NCBI GenBank assembly: GCA_900609035.2
Contig: UXAT02000004.1
Span: 1-64,000 of the forward strand
Direction of reading: 5' to 3'
Length of the DNA: 64,000 bases
Source: Candidatus Defluviicoccus seviourii
GTDB lineage: Bacteria > Pseudomonadota > Alphaproteobacteria > Rhodospirillales > Defluviicoccaceae
Of the stretch, positions 23,873-33,505 are shown piece by piece. The notes below the pieces were generated by a model. That model was given only the letters and a program-made list of their open reading frames with translations, ran no database searches and was not told where the DNA came from. Position 1 is the stretch's first letter. Each line of letters opens with the position of its first letter. A program made the translations under genes and the position numbers.

Positions 23873-26848
23873 ATGCTCGCCGAACTGGTCCAATTCTCGG
23901 AAAAAGTCTCCCTGATCATGGGCTCAGGAATCCAGTTCCTGGATTTCGCGTTGACCTTGGATCTGCGCCGGGAAGCACCGGGAGAATTCGCCGTTCAGCG
24001 CAGCGGCGGCTCGCTCGCCCGCCTGCAGCGTGACACCAAGACCGACCGGTTGTATTTCCCTGGCAATCAAGGCGTTGCGGTCAGATCGACACTCGACGTG
24101 CCGGTCGATGTCTCGTTCAACGTGATGAACGAATGCTGGCTGCCGCTCCCTTACCTCAGGGTCGGAAGCCAGCAGCAGCAGTTCGCGAGCGGGCCGACGA
24201 CATGGGCGCGCGGGCGTGTGGTCGCGCTCAGGTCTGGCGAGGACTTGAGCGGTGCCACGCACCGTCTCACCATCGCCTTTGATACGACGGTGTTCGAGGG
24301 CTCCGAGGACAGCGCCTACCTCGCGCCAACCAAAGCCGACGTCCAGTCCGGCTCGACCTTCAAGCTTGGCTTCCGCGCCAACGAAATGGGCTGGTTCACC
24401 GAGACGCCGTGGATCGCGGCCTGGCTGCAGGAAGTCTATGAGGACCAAGCGCAGGCTCGGTTGCGGCTGCAGCCGGAGGACATCCAGGCGGAGGAAAAGC
24501 AGCTTAGTCACCACGCCCACTACCTCAACTGGCTCACCGTCATCGGCGAGCGGGCGAAACTGCCGGCGGTCGTGGTCCGTTCGAACGCACGCGATGATGT
24601 CGAGAAGGCGATTCCGGTCGATATGGTGCTCGATGTCGGCAATTCGCGCACCTGCGGCATCCTGATCGAGGATCATCCGCAGCAGGGGCATGGCCTCAAG
24701 AACCGCTATGAACTGGGCTTGAGGGACCTAACGCAACCGCAGCACGTCTGCGTCGAACCGTTCGAAAGCCGGATCGAGTTCGCGCAGGTCGTGCTCGGCA
24801 AGGAGCAGCACGCCTGCCAGAGCGGCCGCAACGATGCGTTCGTCTGGCCGACGATCGCCCGCATCGGTCCGGAAGCGGCACGGCTTGCCAACAACCGCCG
24901 TGGCACCGAGGGCTCGACTGGTCTTTCGAGCCCGAAGCGCTACCTGTGGAATGTGGAACGCTACGTTCCCGGCTGGCGCTTCAATGTCTCGGTCAGCCGC
25001 ACCGAGATCGAACCGCATGCGACGGGGGCTCCGTTCAGCAACCTCGTCAACGAGTTGGGCGATGCGCTCTACAGCGTCGACCCGGACGAGCGGATGCCGG
25101 TCTTCATGCCGCACTATTCGCGCAGCGCCTTGATGACCTTCATGCTGAGCGAGATCCTGACCCAGGCGCTGGTGCAGATCAACAGCCCCGCCCAGCGCTT
25201 GAAGCAGGGCGATCCGGAAAAGGCGAGGCACCTGCGGACGGTCATCCTGACCGTGCCGCCCTCGATGCCGAAGCCGGAGCGCGACATCTTCGCTAAGCGG
25301 ATGGAGCAGGCGATGGCGCTGGTGTGGAAGGCGCTCGGCTGGCATGGCGAGGACGAGGGAATGGATCCTGACGGACGCGCGAAAGCGTGGCCCCCCTTCC
25401 CGGCGCTGCACATGCAGTGGGATGAGGCGAGTTGCGCCCAGGTGGTCTATCTTTTCAGCGAGAGCCAGGAGCACTTCGGCGGCCGACCGGAGGACTTCTT
25501 CCGCGCGCTCAGGCGCAAGCGGGAAGGGGACACCCAGAAGCGGATTACCGTGGCTTCGATCGACATCGGCGGCGGCACCTCGGATCTGGTCGTGACCGAC
25601 TACGGCCTCGACGAGGGTAGCGGCGCCAACGTCTATATCCGCCCCGAGCAGCGCTTTCGCGACGGCTTCAAGAACGCCGGCGACGACCTGGTGCTGGAGG
25701 TTGTGCAGAAGCTGGTCGTGCCGGCGATCGAAGACGCACTCCGCACGGCGGGGGTCAATGATCCCGGGCCGCTGTTGTCGCGCCTGATCGGCTCGGAGTC
25801 GATGTCGGTCCACGACATGGCGCTGCGCCAGCAACTGGCGCTGCAGATCCTCTACCCGATGGGCCTGCGGATCTTGAAGGATTACGAGCAGTACATCCCC
25901 ATACGCCGCGCGGATGTGATTACCCGCTCGCTGGGTGAATGGCTGGAAGGGCGCGAGCCGTCTTCCGATGCGGTCAAAGCGTATTTCGCCAATGGTGTCC
26001 GCCGCGAAGCCGGCGCTGATGCGGAGCCGTTCAACCTGCTAAGCGTTCCGGTGACCATCGATCTCAACGGCCTGCATTGGTATTTCCTAAGCGACCAGCT
26101 GGAGTTGTGCAAGACGATCCAGGCCTTGAGCGAGATCGTCTACCTCTATAACTGCGATGTCCTTTTGTTGAGCGGCCGGCCGTCGCGCCTGCCCGGTGTG
26201 CAGGCCCTGTTCAGGATGCTGCTGCCGTTGCCGCCCGATCGCATTATCGCGCTGCATGGCTACCGGACGGGCACCTGGTATCCCTTCCACAAGGACGGCC
26301 GCATCGATGATCCGAAGTCGACGGCCGCTGTGGGCGCCATGATCTGCAAGGTCGGCGGCGAGCGGAAGATCCCGAACTTCAACTTCCTTTCGAACGCTTT
26401 CACCGCCTACTCGACGGTCCGCAACATCGGCCTGATGGATCAGAACATGATCATCAAGGACGAGGATGTGTATTACCACGACGTTCGTCTCGACGCGCCG
26501 GACTACGTGCTGCCCGACACGCCGTTTGAAATGCGCGGCCGGATGGTGCTGGGGTTCCGCCAGCTCGACAACGCACGCTGGGGCGGCAGCCCGCTCTACG
26601 TGCTCGACTTCAAGGACAAGGCCAAGGAGCGGCTTGCACGGAGCGACCGCAGCGAACCGCCCATTCTCAAGGTCCAGCTGACCAAGGAGACCAAGGTCGG
26701 CGCCGAGGGCTTCAAGGTCGCCAATGCAAGCTGTGAGCAGGGTGCAGGGTTCAGCGGCTCCGATCTCGAGATCAGGCTCAATACCTTGACCACCATCGGC
26801 ATTGGCGAGACGAGCTACTGGCTCGACACCGGGAGCGTGATCCGATGA
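23873..26848 (+). CDS. srfB: SrfB-family actin/Hsp70-fold ATPase
   Basis: A 991-residue SrfB-family protein. The second half holds an actin/Hsp70-like ATPase core: phosphate-1 motif DVGNSRTCG (254-262), phosphate-2 motif DIGGGTSDLVV (564-574) and an adenosine-type strand VLLLSGRPSRLPG near residue 763. The first 245 residues are a beta-rich domain of unknown role. There is no signal peptide or membrane helix, so it should be cytoplasmic. Biochemical function of the family is unproven. ATP-driven assembly or remodelling with SrfC is an inference from the fold. Its stop overlaps the SrfC start (ATGA), implying coupled production. Confidence 0.85.
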   Translation: MLAELVQFSEKVSLIMGSGIQFLDFALTLDLRREAPGEFAVQRSGGSLARLQRDTKTDRLYFPGNQGVAVRSTLDVPVDVSFNVMNECWLPLPYLRVGSQQQQFASGPTTWARGRVVALRSGEDLSGATHRLTIAFDTTVFEGSEDSAYLAPTKADVQSGSTFKLGFRANEMGWFTETPWIAAWLQEVYEDQAQARLRLQPEDIQAEEKQLSHHAHYLNWLTVIGERAKLPAVVVRSNARDDVEKAIPVDMVLDVGNSRTCGILIEDHPQQGHGLKNRYELGLRDLTQPQHVCVEPFESRIEFAQVVLGKEQHACQSGRNDAFVWPTIARIGPEAARLANNRRGTEGSTGLSSPKRYLWNVERYVPGWRFNVSVSRTEIEPHATGAPFSNLVNELGDALYSVDPDERMPVFMPHYSRSALMTFMLSEILTQALVQINSPAQRLKQGDPEKARHLRTVILTVPPSMPKPERDIFAKRMEQAMALVWKALGWHGEDEGMDPDGRAKAWPPFPALHMQWDEASCAQVVYLFSESQEHFGGRPEDFFRALRRKREGDTQKRITVASIDIGGGTSDLVVTDYGLDEGSGANVYIRPEQRFRDGFKNAGDDLVLEVVQKLVVPAIEDALRTAGVNDPGPLLSRLIGSESMSVHDMALRQQLALQILYPMGLRILKDYEQYIPIRRADVITRSLGEWLEGREPSSDAVKAYFANGVRREAGADAEPFNLLSVPVTIDLNGLHWYFLSDQLELCKTIQALSEIVYLYNCDVLLLSGRPSRLPGVQALFRMLLPLPPDRIIALHGYRTGTWYPFHKDGRIDDPKSTAAVGAMICKVGGERKIPNFNFLSNAFTAYSTVRNIGLMDQNMIIKDEDVYYHDVRLDAPDYVLPDTPFEMRGRMVLGFRQLDNARWGGSPLYVLDFKDKAKERLARSDRSEPPILKVQLTKETKVGAEGFKVANASCEQGAGFSGSDLEIRLNTLTTIGIGETSYWLDTGSVIR

Positions 26849-29538
26849 CCCCCGTTGGCGGTGGCGGCGCGACGCCTGAGGGGCTGGCGCAACGCTGCGA
26901 GAACATCCTTGCCGGTGCCGGTGCGGCCATCGAGTGGGTGCAGGACGTCCGCCCGAAGGCGCCGCGGCTCGACCGCGATGCCGACGGCCTGATCGAGAAG
27001 CTCCGCCGCTCGCGCAACTTGAGCCGCAGGCTGGGTGCCGCCGCCGGCCGCCAGCTTTCCATCGGCGTGTTCGGCATGTCCCAGGCCGGCAAGTCGTACC
27101 TGATCTCGACACTTGCGCGGGGTGCGGACGGCGACTTGAGGACCGTCCTAGAGGGCCAGCCTCTCGACTTCATCGGCCATATCAATCCGCCCGGCGGCGG
27201 CAAGGAAGCGACCGGGCTGGTGACACGTTTCACCCGCCAGACGACGGCGACGCCCAAGGGCTATCCGGTCGCGCTGACGCTGTTCACCGAAGCCGATCTC
27301 GTCAAGATCCTCGGCAACAGCTTCTTCCATGACTTCGACCGCGAGCGGGTCAAGTTCGATACCGAGCCCGAGCGAATCCAACAGCTGCTGGCGGGTCTTG
27401 AAAGGGCGCGCCGGCCAAACCCGACCGGCGGCATCGATGCCGACGACATGGTCGACGTGTTCGACTACTTCGATCGCCGGTTCCAGCAATCGATGGAACC
27501 CTTAAAGGCCGATTATTGGCCGACGGCGATCGAGCTGGCGCCGTATCTGCAGCGCCCGGAACGGGCGCGCCTGCTCTCTGTGCTTTGGGGCGGAATCGGC
27601 GCGCTGACGGAAGCCTATGTGAGCCTGGCTGATGGGCTCGCCCGCTTGAACGGCGCGCGCACGGTCTATGCCCCGCTCGATGCGCTGGTGGTCCGCAAGG
27701 GCGACGGCTTCGAGTGGTCGGAAAACTCGATCATCAACGTCGATGTCCTCAACCGGCTTGGCAAGGATGCTGCCCAGACGATCGAGGTCCTCCCGGCCAC
27801 GGCGGGCGGCACTGGCGCTGCCGTGGCCGTGCCGCGCTCGTTGCTGACGGCGCTTACCGCCGAGATGCGGTTCGAACTCGCCGAACCGCCGGTGGCGAAC
27901 CTCCTGGAACAAGTCGATCTGCTCGACTTCCCCGGCTACCGCGGGCGGCTGCAGGTCGGCGACCTCGATGACGTTCGGCGGCAGGTGAAGCGTGACGACG
28001 TTGACCCGGTCGCTCAGCTCCTGTTGCGCGGCAAGGTGGCTTATTTGTTCGAGCGCTATACCGATGACCAGGAGATGAACGTCCTGATCATGTGCACGCG
28101 CTGCGACAGCCAGATCGAAATCACGACACTGACGCCGGTGCTCAACGCCTGGGTCCACTCGACGCAAGGCGAGACGCCACAGGACCGGGCGGAGCGGCCG
28201 TGCGGGCTGTTGTGGGTGCTCACACAGCTCGACCACCGGCTGAAGCCGAAGCGCGGCCAAACGGCGTCCCAGCAGCAGCAGGAGTGGAACAACATGGTCC
28301 ACATCACCCTGCTGGAGCGCTTCTCTCAGTGCGAGTGGCTGCAGGAATGGACGCCGGCGCGGCCGTTCCAGAACGTGTACCTGGTGCGCAAACCGGGCTT
28401 CCTCGATGCCTCGATCAAGACCACGGCCGACGGCGAGGAGCTTGAACTGCTGCCAGGCGAGGCCGAGCGCCTGGCCGAACAGCAAGCCCTGTTCCTCAAC
28501 AGCGAGAACGTCGGCCGCCACATTGCTGATGGCGCCGCCGCCTGGGATGCCGTGCTGAAGCTCAACGACGGCGGCATGGAGCGGCTGGGCCACGCGCTGG
28601 CCGGGGCCGCGCGGCCGGAGACCAAACTGGCGCGGATTGCGTCCCAGCTCGACCGGCTGACCGAAGAGATCGTCGGCCACCGGCTCGGCCAGTACTTCTT
28701 CTCGGAAGGGGCCGATGAGGTTGAGCGCAAACGCAAGCTCGCCGACCAGGTGAAGGCCGCGCTGGAAGAGGTTCTCGACGCCTTCGGGGAACTGCTGTTC
28801 TGCCTGCAGCCCGCGGCGGAACCCTTGCGCCGGCTTTATTTGCGCGCCGACACTGCCGCTGTGGGCGGCGGCGCGACATCGGAGCAGCAGGCCGGGGCGC
28901 CTGAGCGGCCACGGCGGCCGACCGTGGTCCGGCTGCCGACCGCACGCGCCCAGCCGGTCATCGCCAGCCGTGCGGCAGCCTTTGCCAAGGCGGTCATGAG
29001 CGAGTGGATCCGCCAGTTGAAGGGCCTGCCGGACAGCGCCGAGCTGCAGCGCTTTCTCGGACTTTCCGCCGAAACCTTGCGGGCGATTACCGACGAGCTG
29101 GTAAGTGCGTCCGACCGGCTGCGCCTTGAGGGCGAGTTGATCGAGGCTCTGCGGCCGCTTGAGGAGAAGCGCTCGACGACGCGCACCGGCATCGTCGATC
29201 AGCAGGTCTTCCTTGCCCGCGGTGTCGTCAACGAGTTCGTGGATACACTCGGGTTTGCCGCGGTGCCGATGGCGGAACGGCCCCTGTCGCAGGTTGATGG
29301 CCGCCGCATTTTCGAGCCACCGGCGGCGATCCCGGCCGGAACGCTGCCGCAACTACCGGCCGAAGAGATCCTTTATACCGGCACCTACGCGGTCGACTGG
29401 ATGGATGCGTTCCGGGCACTCGCAATCGGCAATGCCGGCCACTCGGCGGGCCGCGAGATCACGCCGGAGCAGAACATGCGCTTAGGTGAGATCCTGAAGG
29501 TGTTCCGCGACGGCCCCGGCGCTGCAGCGGCTTCGTAA
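26845..29538 (+). CDS. srfC: SrfC-family P-loop nucleotide-binding protein
   Basis: An 897-residue SrfC-family (putative virulence factor) protein. A P-loop GMSQAGKS lies at 77-84 and a Walker-B/G3-like LLDFPGY at about 359-365. A later CTRCDS and TQLDHRL could serve as base-recognition elements. The remainder is mostly helical with charged segments, recalling large GTPases that act at membranes; that comparison is inference. No signal peptide. The ATG is inside the srfB stop (ATGA). A Sel1 protein gene follows 14 bases later. Confidence 0.82.
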   Translation: MTPVGGGGATPEGLAQRCENILAGAGAAIEWVQDVRPKAPRLDRDADGLIEKLRRSRNLSRRLGAAAGRQLSIGVFGMSQAGKSYLISTLARGADGDLRTVLEGQPLDFIGHINPPGGGKEATGLVTRFTRQTTATPKGYPVALTLFTEADLVKILGNSFFHDFDRERVKFDTEPERIQQLLAGLERARRPNPTGGIDADDMVDVFDYFDRRFQQSMEPLKADYWPTAIELAPYLQRPERARLLSVLWGGIGALTEAYVSLADGLARLNGARTVYAPLDALVVRKGDGFEWSENSIINVDVLNRLGKDAAQTIEVLPATAGGTGAAVAVPRSLLTALTAEMRFELAEPPVANLLEQVDLLDFPGYRGRLQVGDLDDVRRQVKRDDVDPVAQLLLRGKVAYLFERYTDDQEMNVLIMCTRCDSQIEITTLTPVLNAWVHSTQGETPQDRAERPCGLLWVLTQLDHRLKPKRGQTASQQQQEWNNMVHITLLERFSQCEWLQEWTPARPFQNVYLVRKPGFLDASIKTTADGEELELLPGEAERLAEQQALFLNSENVGRHIADGAAAWDAVLKLNDGGMERLGHALAGAARPETKLARIASQLDRLTEEIVGHRLGQYFFSEGADEVERKRKLADQVKAALEEVLDAFGELLFCLQPAAEPLRRLYLRADTAAVGGGATSEQQAGAPERPRRPTVVRLPTARAQPVIASRAAAFAKAVMSEWIRQLKGLPDSAELQRFLGLSAETLRAITDELVSASDRLRLEGELIEALRPLEEKRSTTRTGIVDQQVFLARGVVNEFVDTLGFAAVPMAERPLSQVDGRRIFEPPAAIPAGTLPQLPAEEILYTGTYAVDWMDAFRALAIGNAGHSAGREITPEQNMRLGEILKVFRDGPGAAAAS

Positions 29539-29552
29539 CGGGGAGGTGAAGG

Positions 29553-30707
29553 GTGGCCATCCGCGCTGAGCTGAGCGCCGATAAGGACCGCGGGCCAGGG
29601 TTTGGCCTGCTGCGGATCGCGGGGCTGGGGACGGCCGGCGGAACCGTCGATCTGTCATTGAAGTGCAACCAAGTCACCGCGCCGTTCTTGGGCACCGGCG
29701 GCAGGTGGCAGGCGACGGAAACGTGGCACTCCGTTACCGCGATGACCGCAGAGGGCGACGACCTCCTGATCCCGGTCGGCCCGGAAATCGTCGATGCGAT
29801 CGTGGCTCAGCCAAGCCGCGTTGCCTACTACCTCACGGTTGCCACCGGTGTCCAAAAGCAAGGCGCGACGTTGACCGTCCATCGGCTGCTCGGATCCGGC
29901 GCCGCCGCCGACGACCAGGCCGAGCGCGAACGGCTGCAGCGTGAGGCCGAAGAACGTGAACGGCAGGAGCGCGAAGCCGAGCGGTTGCGGCAGGAGGAAG
30001 CGGAGCGCGCCCGTCTGGATGAAGCAGAGCGCCTGCGGCGAGAGCAGGAAGAAGCAACGGTGCTGGCCGCGCAACGCCAGGCAGCCGAGCCCATCGCGCC
30101 AGTATTCGAACCGGAACCTCAGCGGCGGCGCTGGATGCTCGCCCTCATACCGGCCGTGCTCGTGCTCAGCGTGGCGGCCGTGGCGGGAAGCTGGTATGCT
30201 TGCCTGATCCCTATTCCTGGCCTCGTTCCGGCGCGTTGCACCGCAGAGAGTGCAGCGGAAACCGCGCAGCCCTCGGCGGAAGCGCCGGCCGCGGTGGCCA
30301 GCCCGAGCAGTTGCGCGGGCCTCGGTGCCGACGAATGCATCCGCCTGGCGGAAACGGCGCTTTCCGAGAAGCGCCTGGAGCCGGCGCGGCAGCTGTTCCA
30401 GCAGGCGGTGCAACTGGGTGGCGCGCAGGCCGCAGTCGCCCTTGGTCGCATGTACGATCCGGAGACATGGTCCGCTGCCGCAAGTCCGGCACCCGCTGCC
30501 GACTGGGAAACGGCGGTCTACTGGTACGAGACTGCCGCGCGCGCAGGTGACGGGGCGGGCCTCCTGGGCGCCGGGCGCCTGCTCTGCCGCGAAGCCAAGA
30601 GCGATATCGAGCGCCGCCAGGGCCTCAAGTACCTGCGTGAGGCGGAAACGAAGGGCGTCGCCGAGGCCAAAGCGTTGATCCCGGCGTGCGAGGCGAAGGG
30701 GTCGTGA
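29553..30707 (+). CDS. Bitopic membrane protein with coiled coil and Sel1-type repeats
   Basis: A 384-residue protein with four parts. Residues 1-115 form a beta-rich domain (LLRIAGLGTAGGTVDLSL, YYLTVATGVQKQG). A Glu/Arg coiled coil covers 122-175, and one transmembrane helix (194-213) follows RRR, predicting a cytoplasmic N-terminus. The periplasmic C-terminus has Sel1/TPR-like helices (VQLGGAQAAVALGRMYDPE, then YWYETAARAGDGAGLLGAGRLL). Sel1 repeats mediate protein contacts. GTG start with GGGAGG six bases upstream. It is 14 bases downstream of srfC. Its stop overlaps the next start (GTGA). Probably a structural subunit linking the SrfBC and vWA parts. Confidence 0.7.
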   Translation: MAIRAELSADKDRGPGFGLLRIAGLGTAGGTVDLSLKCNQVTAPFLGTGGRWQATETWHSVTAMTAEGDDLLIPVGPEIVDAIVAQPSRVAYYLTVATGVQKQGATLTVHRLLGSGAAADDQAERERLQREAEERERQEREAERLRQEEAERARLDEAERLRREQEEATVLAAQRQAAEPIAPVFEPEPQRRRWMLALIPAVLVLSVAAVAGSWYACLIPIPGLVPARCTAESAAETAQPSAEAPAAVASPSSCAGLGADECIRLAETALSEKRLEPARQLFQQAVQLGGAQAAVALGRMYDPETWSAAASPAPAADWETAVYWYETAARAGDGAGLLGAGRLLCREAKSDIERRQGLKYLREAETKGVAEAKALIPACEAKGS

Positions 30708-32746
30708 GCGTGAGTTCCAGGATCGGACGGTCGGTTGCGGCATTCCTTTTCGCCTTGTTGTTGGCGACCAGCAGTGCCGTCCTGGCGCAGCCCGCCGGAC
30801 AGACGCTGCCGGTCCCAGCCGCAGCGGCGCGGGCACCCTTGCTCATGCAGGGCAAGAAGACGCTGTTCCAACGTGTCCTGACGCGCCCCGGCGCGATGAT
30901 GGTGAAGGCGCCTGGGGAAGCGGGCGGCACCGCGGTGCCAGCACTCTCCCAGTTCTACGTCTACCAGCGGCGTGCCCAAGCCGGCGAGGAATGGGTCGAG
31001 GTCGGCAGCGGCAGCCGCGGCAAGGTCGACGGCTGGATCGCCGGCAGTGCGGTACTGCCGTGGGAGCAGCAGCTGGCGCTGGCCTTCACCAATCCGGCGG
31101 GCCGCGAGCGGGCGCTCCTCTTCAACGAAAAGGACACCGTGCTGCAGCTCTTGAAGGCCAAGGACCCCGGAGCAGCGGTGGCGCCGATCCGCACCGCCGT
31201 TGCCGCCGGGAAGAGCGACCCGCGCGTCGTCTCGATCGAGCCGGAGACGTACATCGACATCGACAAGCAGTTCTACCTGCTGCCAATCCTGCAGGCGGCC
31301 GAGATCGACACCGGCACCGGCTTCCGCGCCCGCGTGCTGGAGATCGCCTCGGTGACGGCAAAGAAGGGCGGTGCGTCACCCGCCGACGCCAGCAAGCCCG
31401 CGCAGCCGCCGCAGCCCGCCGCCTTGCGCAGCTTCTCGGCCGCCATCGTGTTTGTGATCGATTCCACCATCTCGATGGGTCCCTACATCGATCGCACCCG
31501 CGATGCGGTGCGGAGGATCTACGACGCGGTTGAAAAAGCAGGCCTCGCAAAACAGGTCCGCTTCGGCCTGATCGCCTTCCGCTCCAGCGTCAAAGCGGTC
31601 CCGCAGCTGGAATACGCGGCGAAAATGTATGCCGACCCCTCCGAGGTGCGCGACGGCAAGGATTTTCTGGCCCGCGTCGCGGCGCTCAAGCCGGCGACGG
31701 TATCGAGCCCCCACTTCGATGAAGATCCCTATGCCGGCGTGATGGCGGCGGTGCGGGGGATCAAGTGGGGCAATTTCGGTGGCCGCTACCTGGTCCTGAT
31801 CACCGATGCCGGCGCCATCGGCGGCGATGATCCCTTGTCCTCGACCGGCCTCGGCGCATCGGAGGTCCGCTTGGAGCTGCAGCGGCTGGGCATCGCGCTC
31901 TACGCCCTGCACTTGAAGACACCACAGGGGAAGGCCAATCACCCGTCCGCTCAGGCCCAGTACGAGGACCTCTCGCGCAACCCGATCACCAACAGCGCGC
32001 TCTACTATCCGGTCGAGGCCGGCTCGGTCGATCAGTTCGGCCGCATCGTCGACCGCTTGAGCGGTGCCATCGTCGACAGCACCCGTGCCGCCGCGAAGGG
32101 GGAGCTGGTCGCCGGCAGCGCCCGTGGCGCCCTGACCAGCGGCACCGAAGCCAAAGCCGATCCGGTGCTGGCCAAGCTCGACGCCGAGACCGAGCTGCTG
32201 GGCCGGGCGATGCAGCTCGCCTACCTCGGCCGGGTGCAGGGGACGACCGCGCCGCCGTTGTTCCGCGCCTGGCTGAGCGATCGTGATTACGCCAAGCTGG
32301 AGCGGCCGACGACGGAAGTGCGCGTGCTCCTGACCAAGAGCCAGTTGAGCGACCTGGCCCAGGTCGTGGGCACCATTCTCGACGCCGGCGAGAAGTCGCA
32401 AGCGACCTCGACCGCTGATTTCTTCGACCTGATCCGCTCGGCGGCGGCACAGATCGCCCGCGATCCGGCTGCCCTCAACAATCCCAGCGCAACGAAGCTG
32501 GGGGAACTGGGCCTGTTGTCGGAATACCTCGATGGCCTGCCGTACAAGAGCGACGTGATGGCGCTCACGCGCGACATCTGGGCGTCGTGGAGCATTTCCG
32601 AGCAGGAGGAACTGCTCGATAAGCTGCGTCGCAAGCTCCGGCTCTACCAGCTTTATCACGACGACGTCGATCGGTGGGTCAGCCTGGCGCCCAATGCGGA
32701 TGCTGGCGAGCGCGTCTATCCGGTGCCACTCGAGGCGCTGCCATGA
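30704..32746 (+). CDS. Exported vWA protein resembling the periplasmic half of PpkA
   Basis: A 680-residue protein starting at a GTG that overlaps the previous stop (GTGA). A signal peptide (residues 1-28, AVLA) is followed by an SH3-like region (about 45-125) and a long linker. A vWA domain from about 250 has the metal-site start DSTIS (253-257), then VRFGLIAFRSS and YLVLITDAGAIGGDDP. A helical C-terminal region covers 480-680. The layout and the adjoining ABC and FGE-like genes recall the periplasmic vWA part of PpkA, the Ser/Thr kinase that activates type VI secretion in Pseudomonas. No kinase domain is present here. I infer an independent periplasmic sensor subunit. Its stop overlaps the next start. 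Confidence 0.7.
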   Translation: MSVSSRIGRSVAAFLFALLLATSSAVLAQPAGQTLPVPAAAARAPLLMQGKKTLFQRVLTRPGAMMVKAPGEAGGTAVPALSQFYVYQRRAQAGEEWVEVGSGSRGKVDGWIAGSAVLPWEQQLALAFTNPAGRERALLFNEKDTVLQLLKAKDPGAAVAPIRTAVAAGKSDPRVVSIEPETYIDIDKQFYLLPILQAAEIDTGTGFRARVLEIASVTAKKGGASPADASKPAQPPQPAALRSFSAAIVFVIDSTISMGPYIDRTRDAVRRIYDAVEKAGLAKQVRFGLIAFRSSVKAVPQLEYAAKMYADPSEVRDGKDFLARVAALKPATVSSPHFDEDPYAGVMAAVRGIKWGNFGGRYLVLITDAGAIGGDDPLSSTGLGASEVRLELQRLGIALYALHLKTPQGKANHPSAQAQYEDLSRNPITNSALYYPVEAGSVDQFGRIVDRLSGAIVDSTRAAAKGELVAGSARGALTSGTEAKADPVLAKLDAETELLGRAMQLAYLGRVQGTTAPPLFRAWLSDRDYAKLERPTTEVRVLLTKSQLSDLAQVVGTILDAGEKSQATSTADFFDLIRSAAAQIARDPAALNNPSATKLGELGLLSEYLDGLPYKSDVMALTRDIWASWSISEQEELLDKLRRKLRLYQLYHDDVDRWVSLAPNADAGERVYPVPLEALP

Positions 32747-33474
32747 GCGATGCCGGCCTGGTCCTGGACCTCGCCGGTACGACGCGCCAGTTGGGGGATG
32801 CGGCAGCCGGCTTTCGTCTTGAGGTGCCGGCGTTCCGGGTTGCGCGCGGCGAGTGTGTCGCCCTCACCGGCCCCAGCGGCTGCGGCAAGAGCACGATGCT
32901 GGATCTGTTGGGCCTGGTCCTGCGGCCGGACCGGGCCGACGTCTTCCGGCTGACGTTCGGCGAGGGAGAGACGATTGACGTCGCTGCCCTGTGGGCGGGC
33001 GGGCAGCGCGATGCGCTCGCAGCCGTTCGTGCCGCGCACATCGGCTATGTGCTGCAGACCGGCGGCCTGTTGCCGTTCCTGACCGCGCGCGACAACATCA
33101 CCCTTTCACGCTCGCTTCTCGGCATCGCGGACGGTGACGGCCTGATCGAGCACCTCGTTGCGGCGCTGCGGATCGGTCATCTCATGACAAAGAAGCCGCA
33201 AGCACTTTCCATCGGCGAACGGCAGAGAGTCGCGATCGCGCGCGCATTGGCGCATCGGCCACCGCTCTTGCTCGCCGATGAGCCGACGGCAGCGCTTGAC
33301 CCCGAGCAGGCGGTCCGGGTGATGGAGGTGATGCTGGCGCTGGTCCGCGCGATGCGGCTGACCGCGATCATCGTCAGCCACGACTGGGATCTGGTGCGCT
33401 CGCTGGGCCTGCGCGAGGTCAAGGCGGTTCCGCTGCCGGCGGCAGAAGGCGCCGCGACCCGCTTCGCCTGTTGA
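32743..33474 (+). CDS. ABC transporter ATP-binding protein (LolD/MacB type, TagT-like)
   Basis: A 243-residue ATPase with Walker A GPSGCGKST (43-51), Q-loop VLQTGG (103-108), signature variant LSIGERQ (155-161) and Walker B LLLADEPTAALD (175-186). The signature GG is replaced by IG, which may alter activity, but the catalytic Glu is present. It should partner the FtsX-type permease downstream. In Pseudomonas the TagT-TagS pair is linked to PpkA activation and does not appear to export a classic substrate. Start and preceding stop overlap (ATGA). Neighbours and gene order support a TagT-like call, which remains inference. Confidence 0.75.
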   Translation: MSDAGLVLDLAGTTRQLGDAAAGFRLEVPAFRVARGECVALTGPSGCGKSTMLDLLGLVLRPDRADVFRLTFGEGETIDVAALWAGGQRDALAAVRAAHIGYVLQTGGLLPFLTARDNITLSRSLLGIADGDGLIEHLVAALRIGHLMTKKPQALSIGERQRVAIARALAHRPPLLLADEPTAALDPEQAVRVMEVMLALVRAMRLTAIIVSHDWDLVRSLGLREVKAVPLPAAEGAATRFAC

Positions 33475-33505
33475 CCGGCACCACGGGCGAGCGAGAACGA
33501 GACGC

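Noticed and set aside
27502..29352. Large minus-strand open frame opposite srfC
   Set aside because: Shadow of the GC-rich srfC gene; composition is His/Arg/Gln-rich with no family character.
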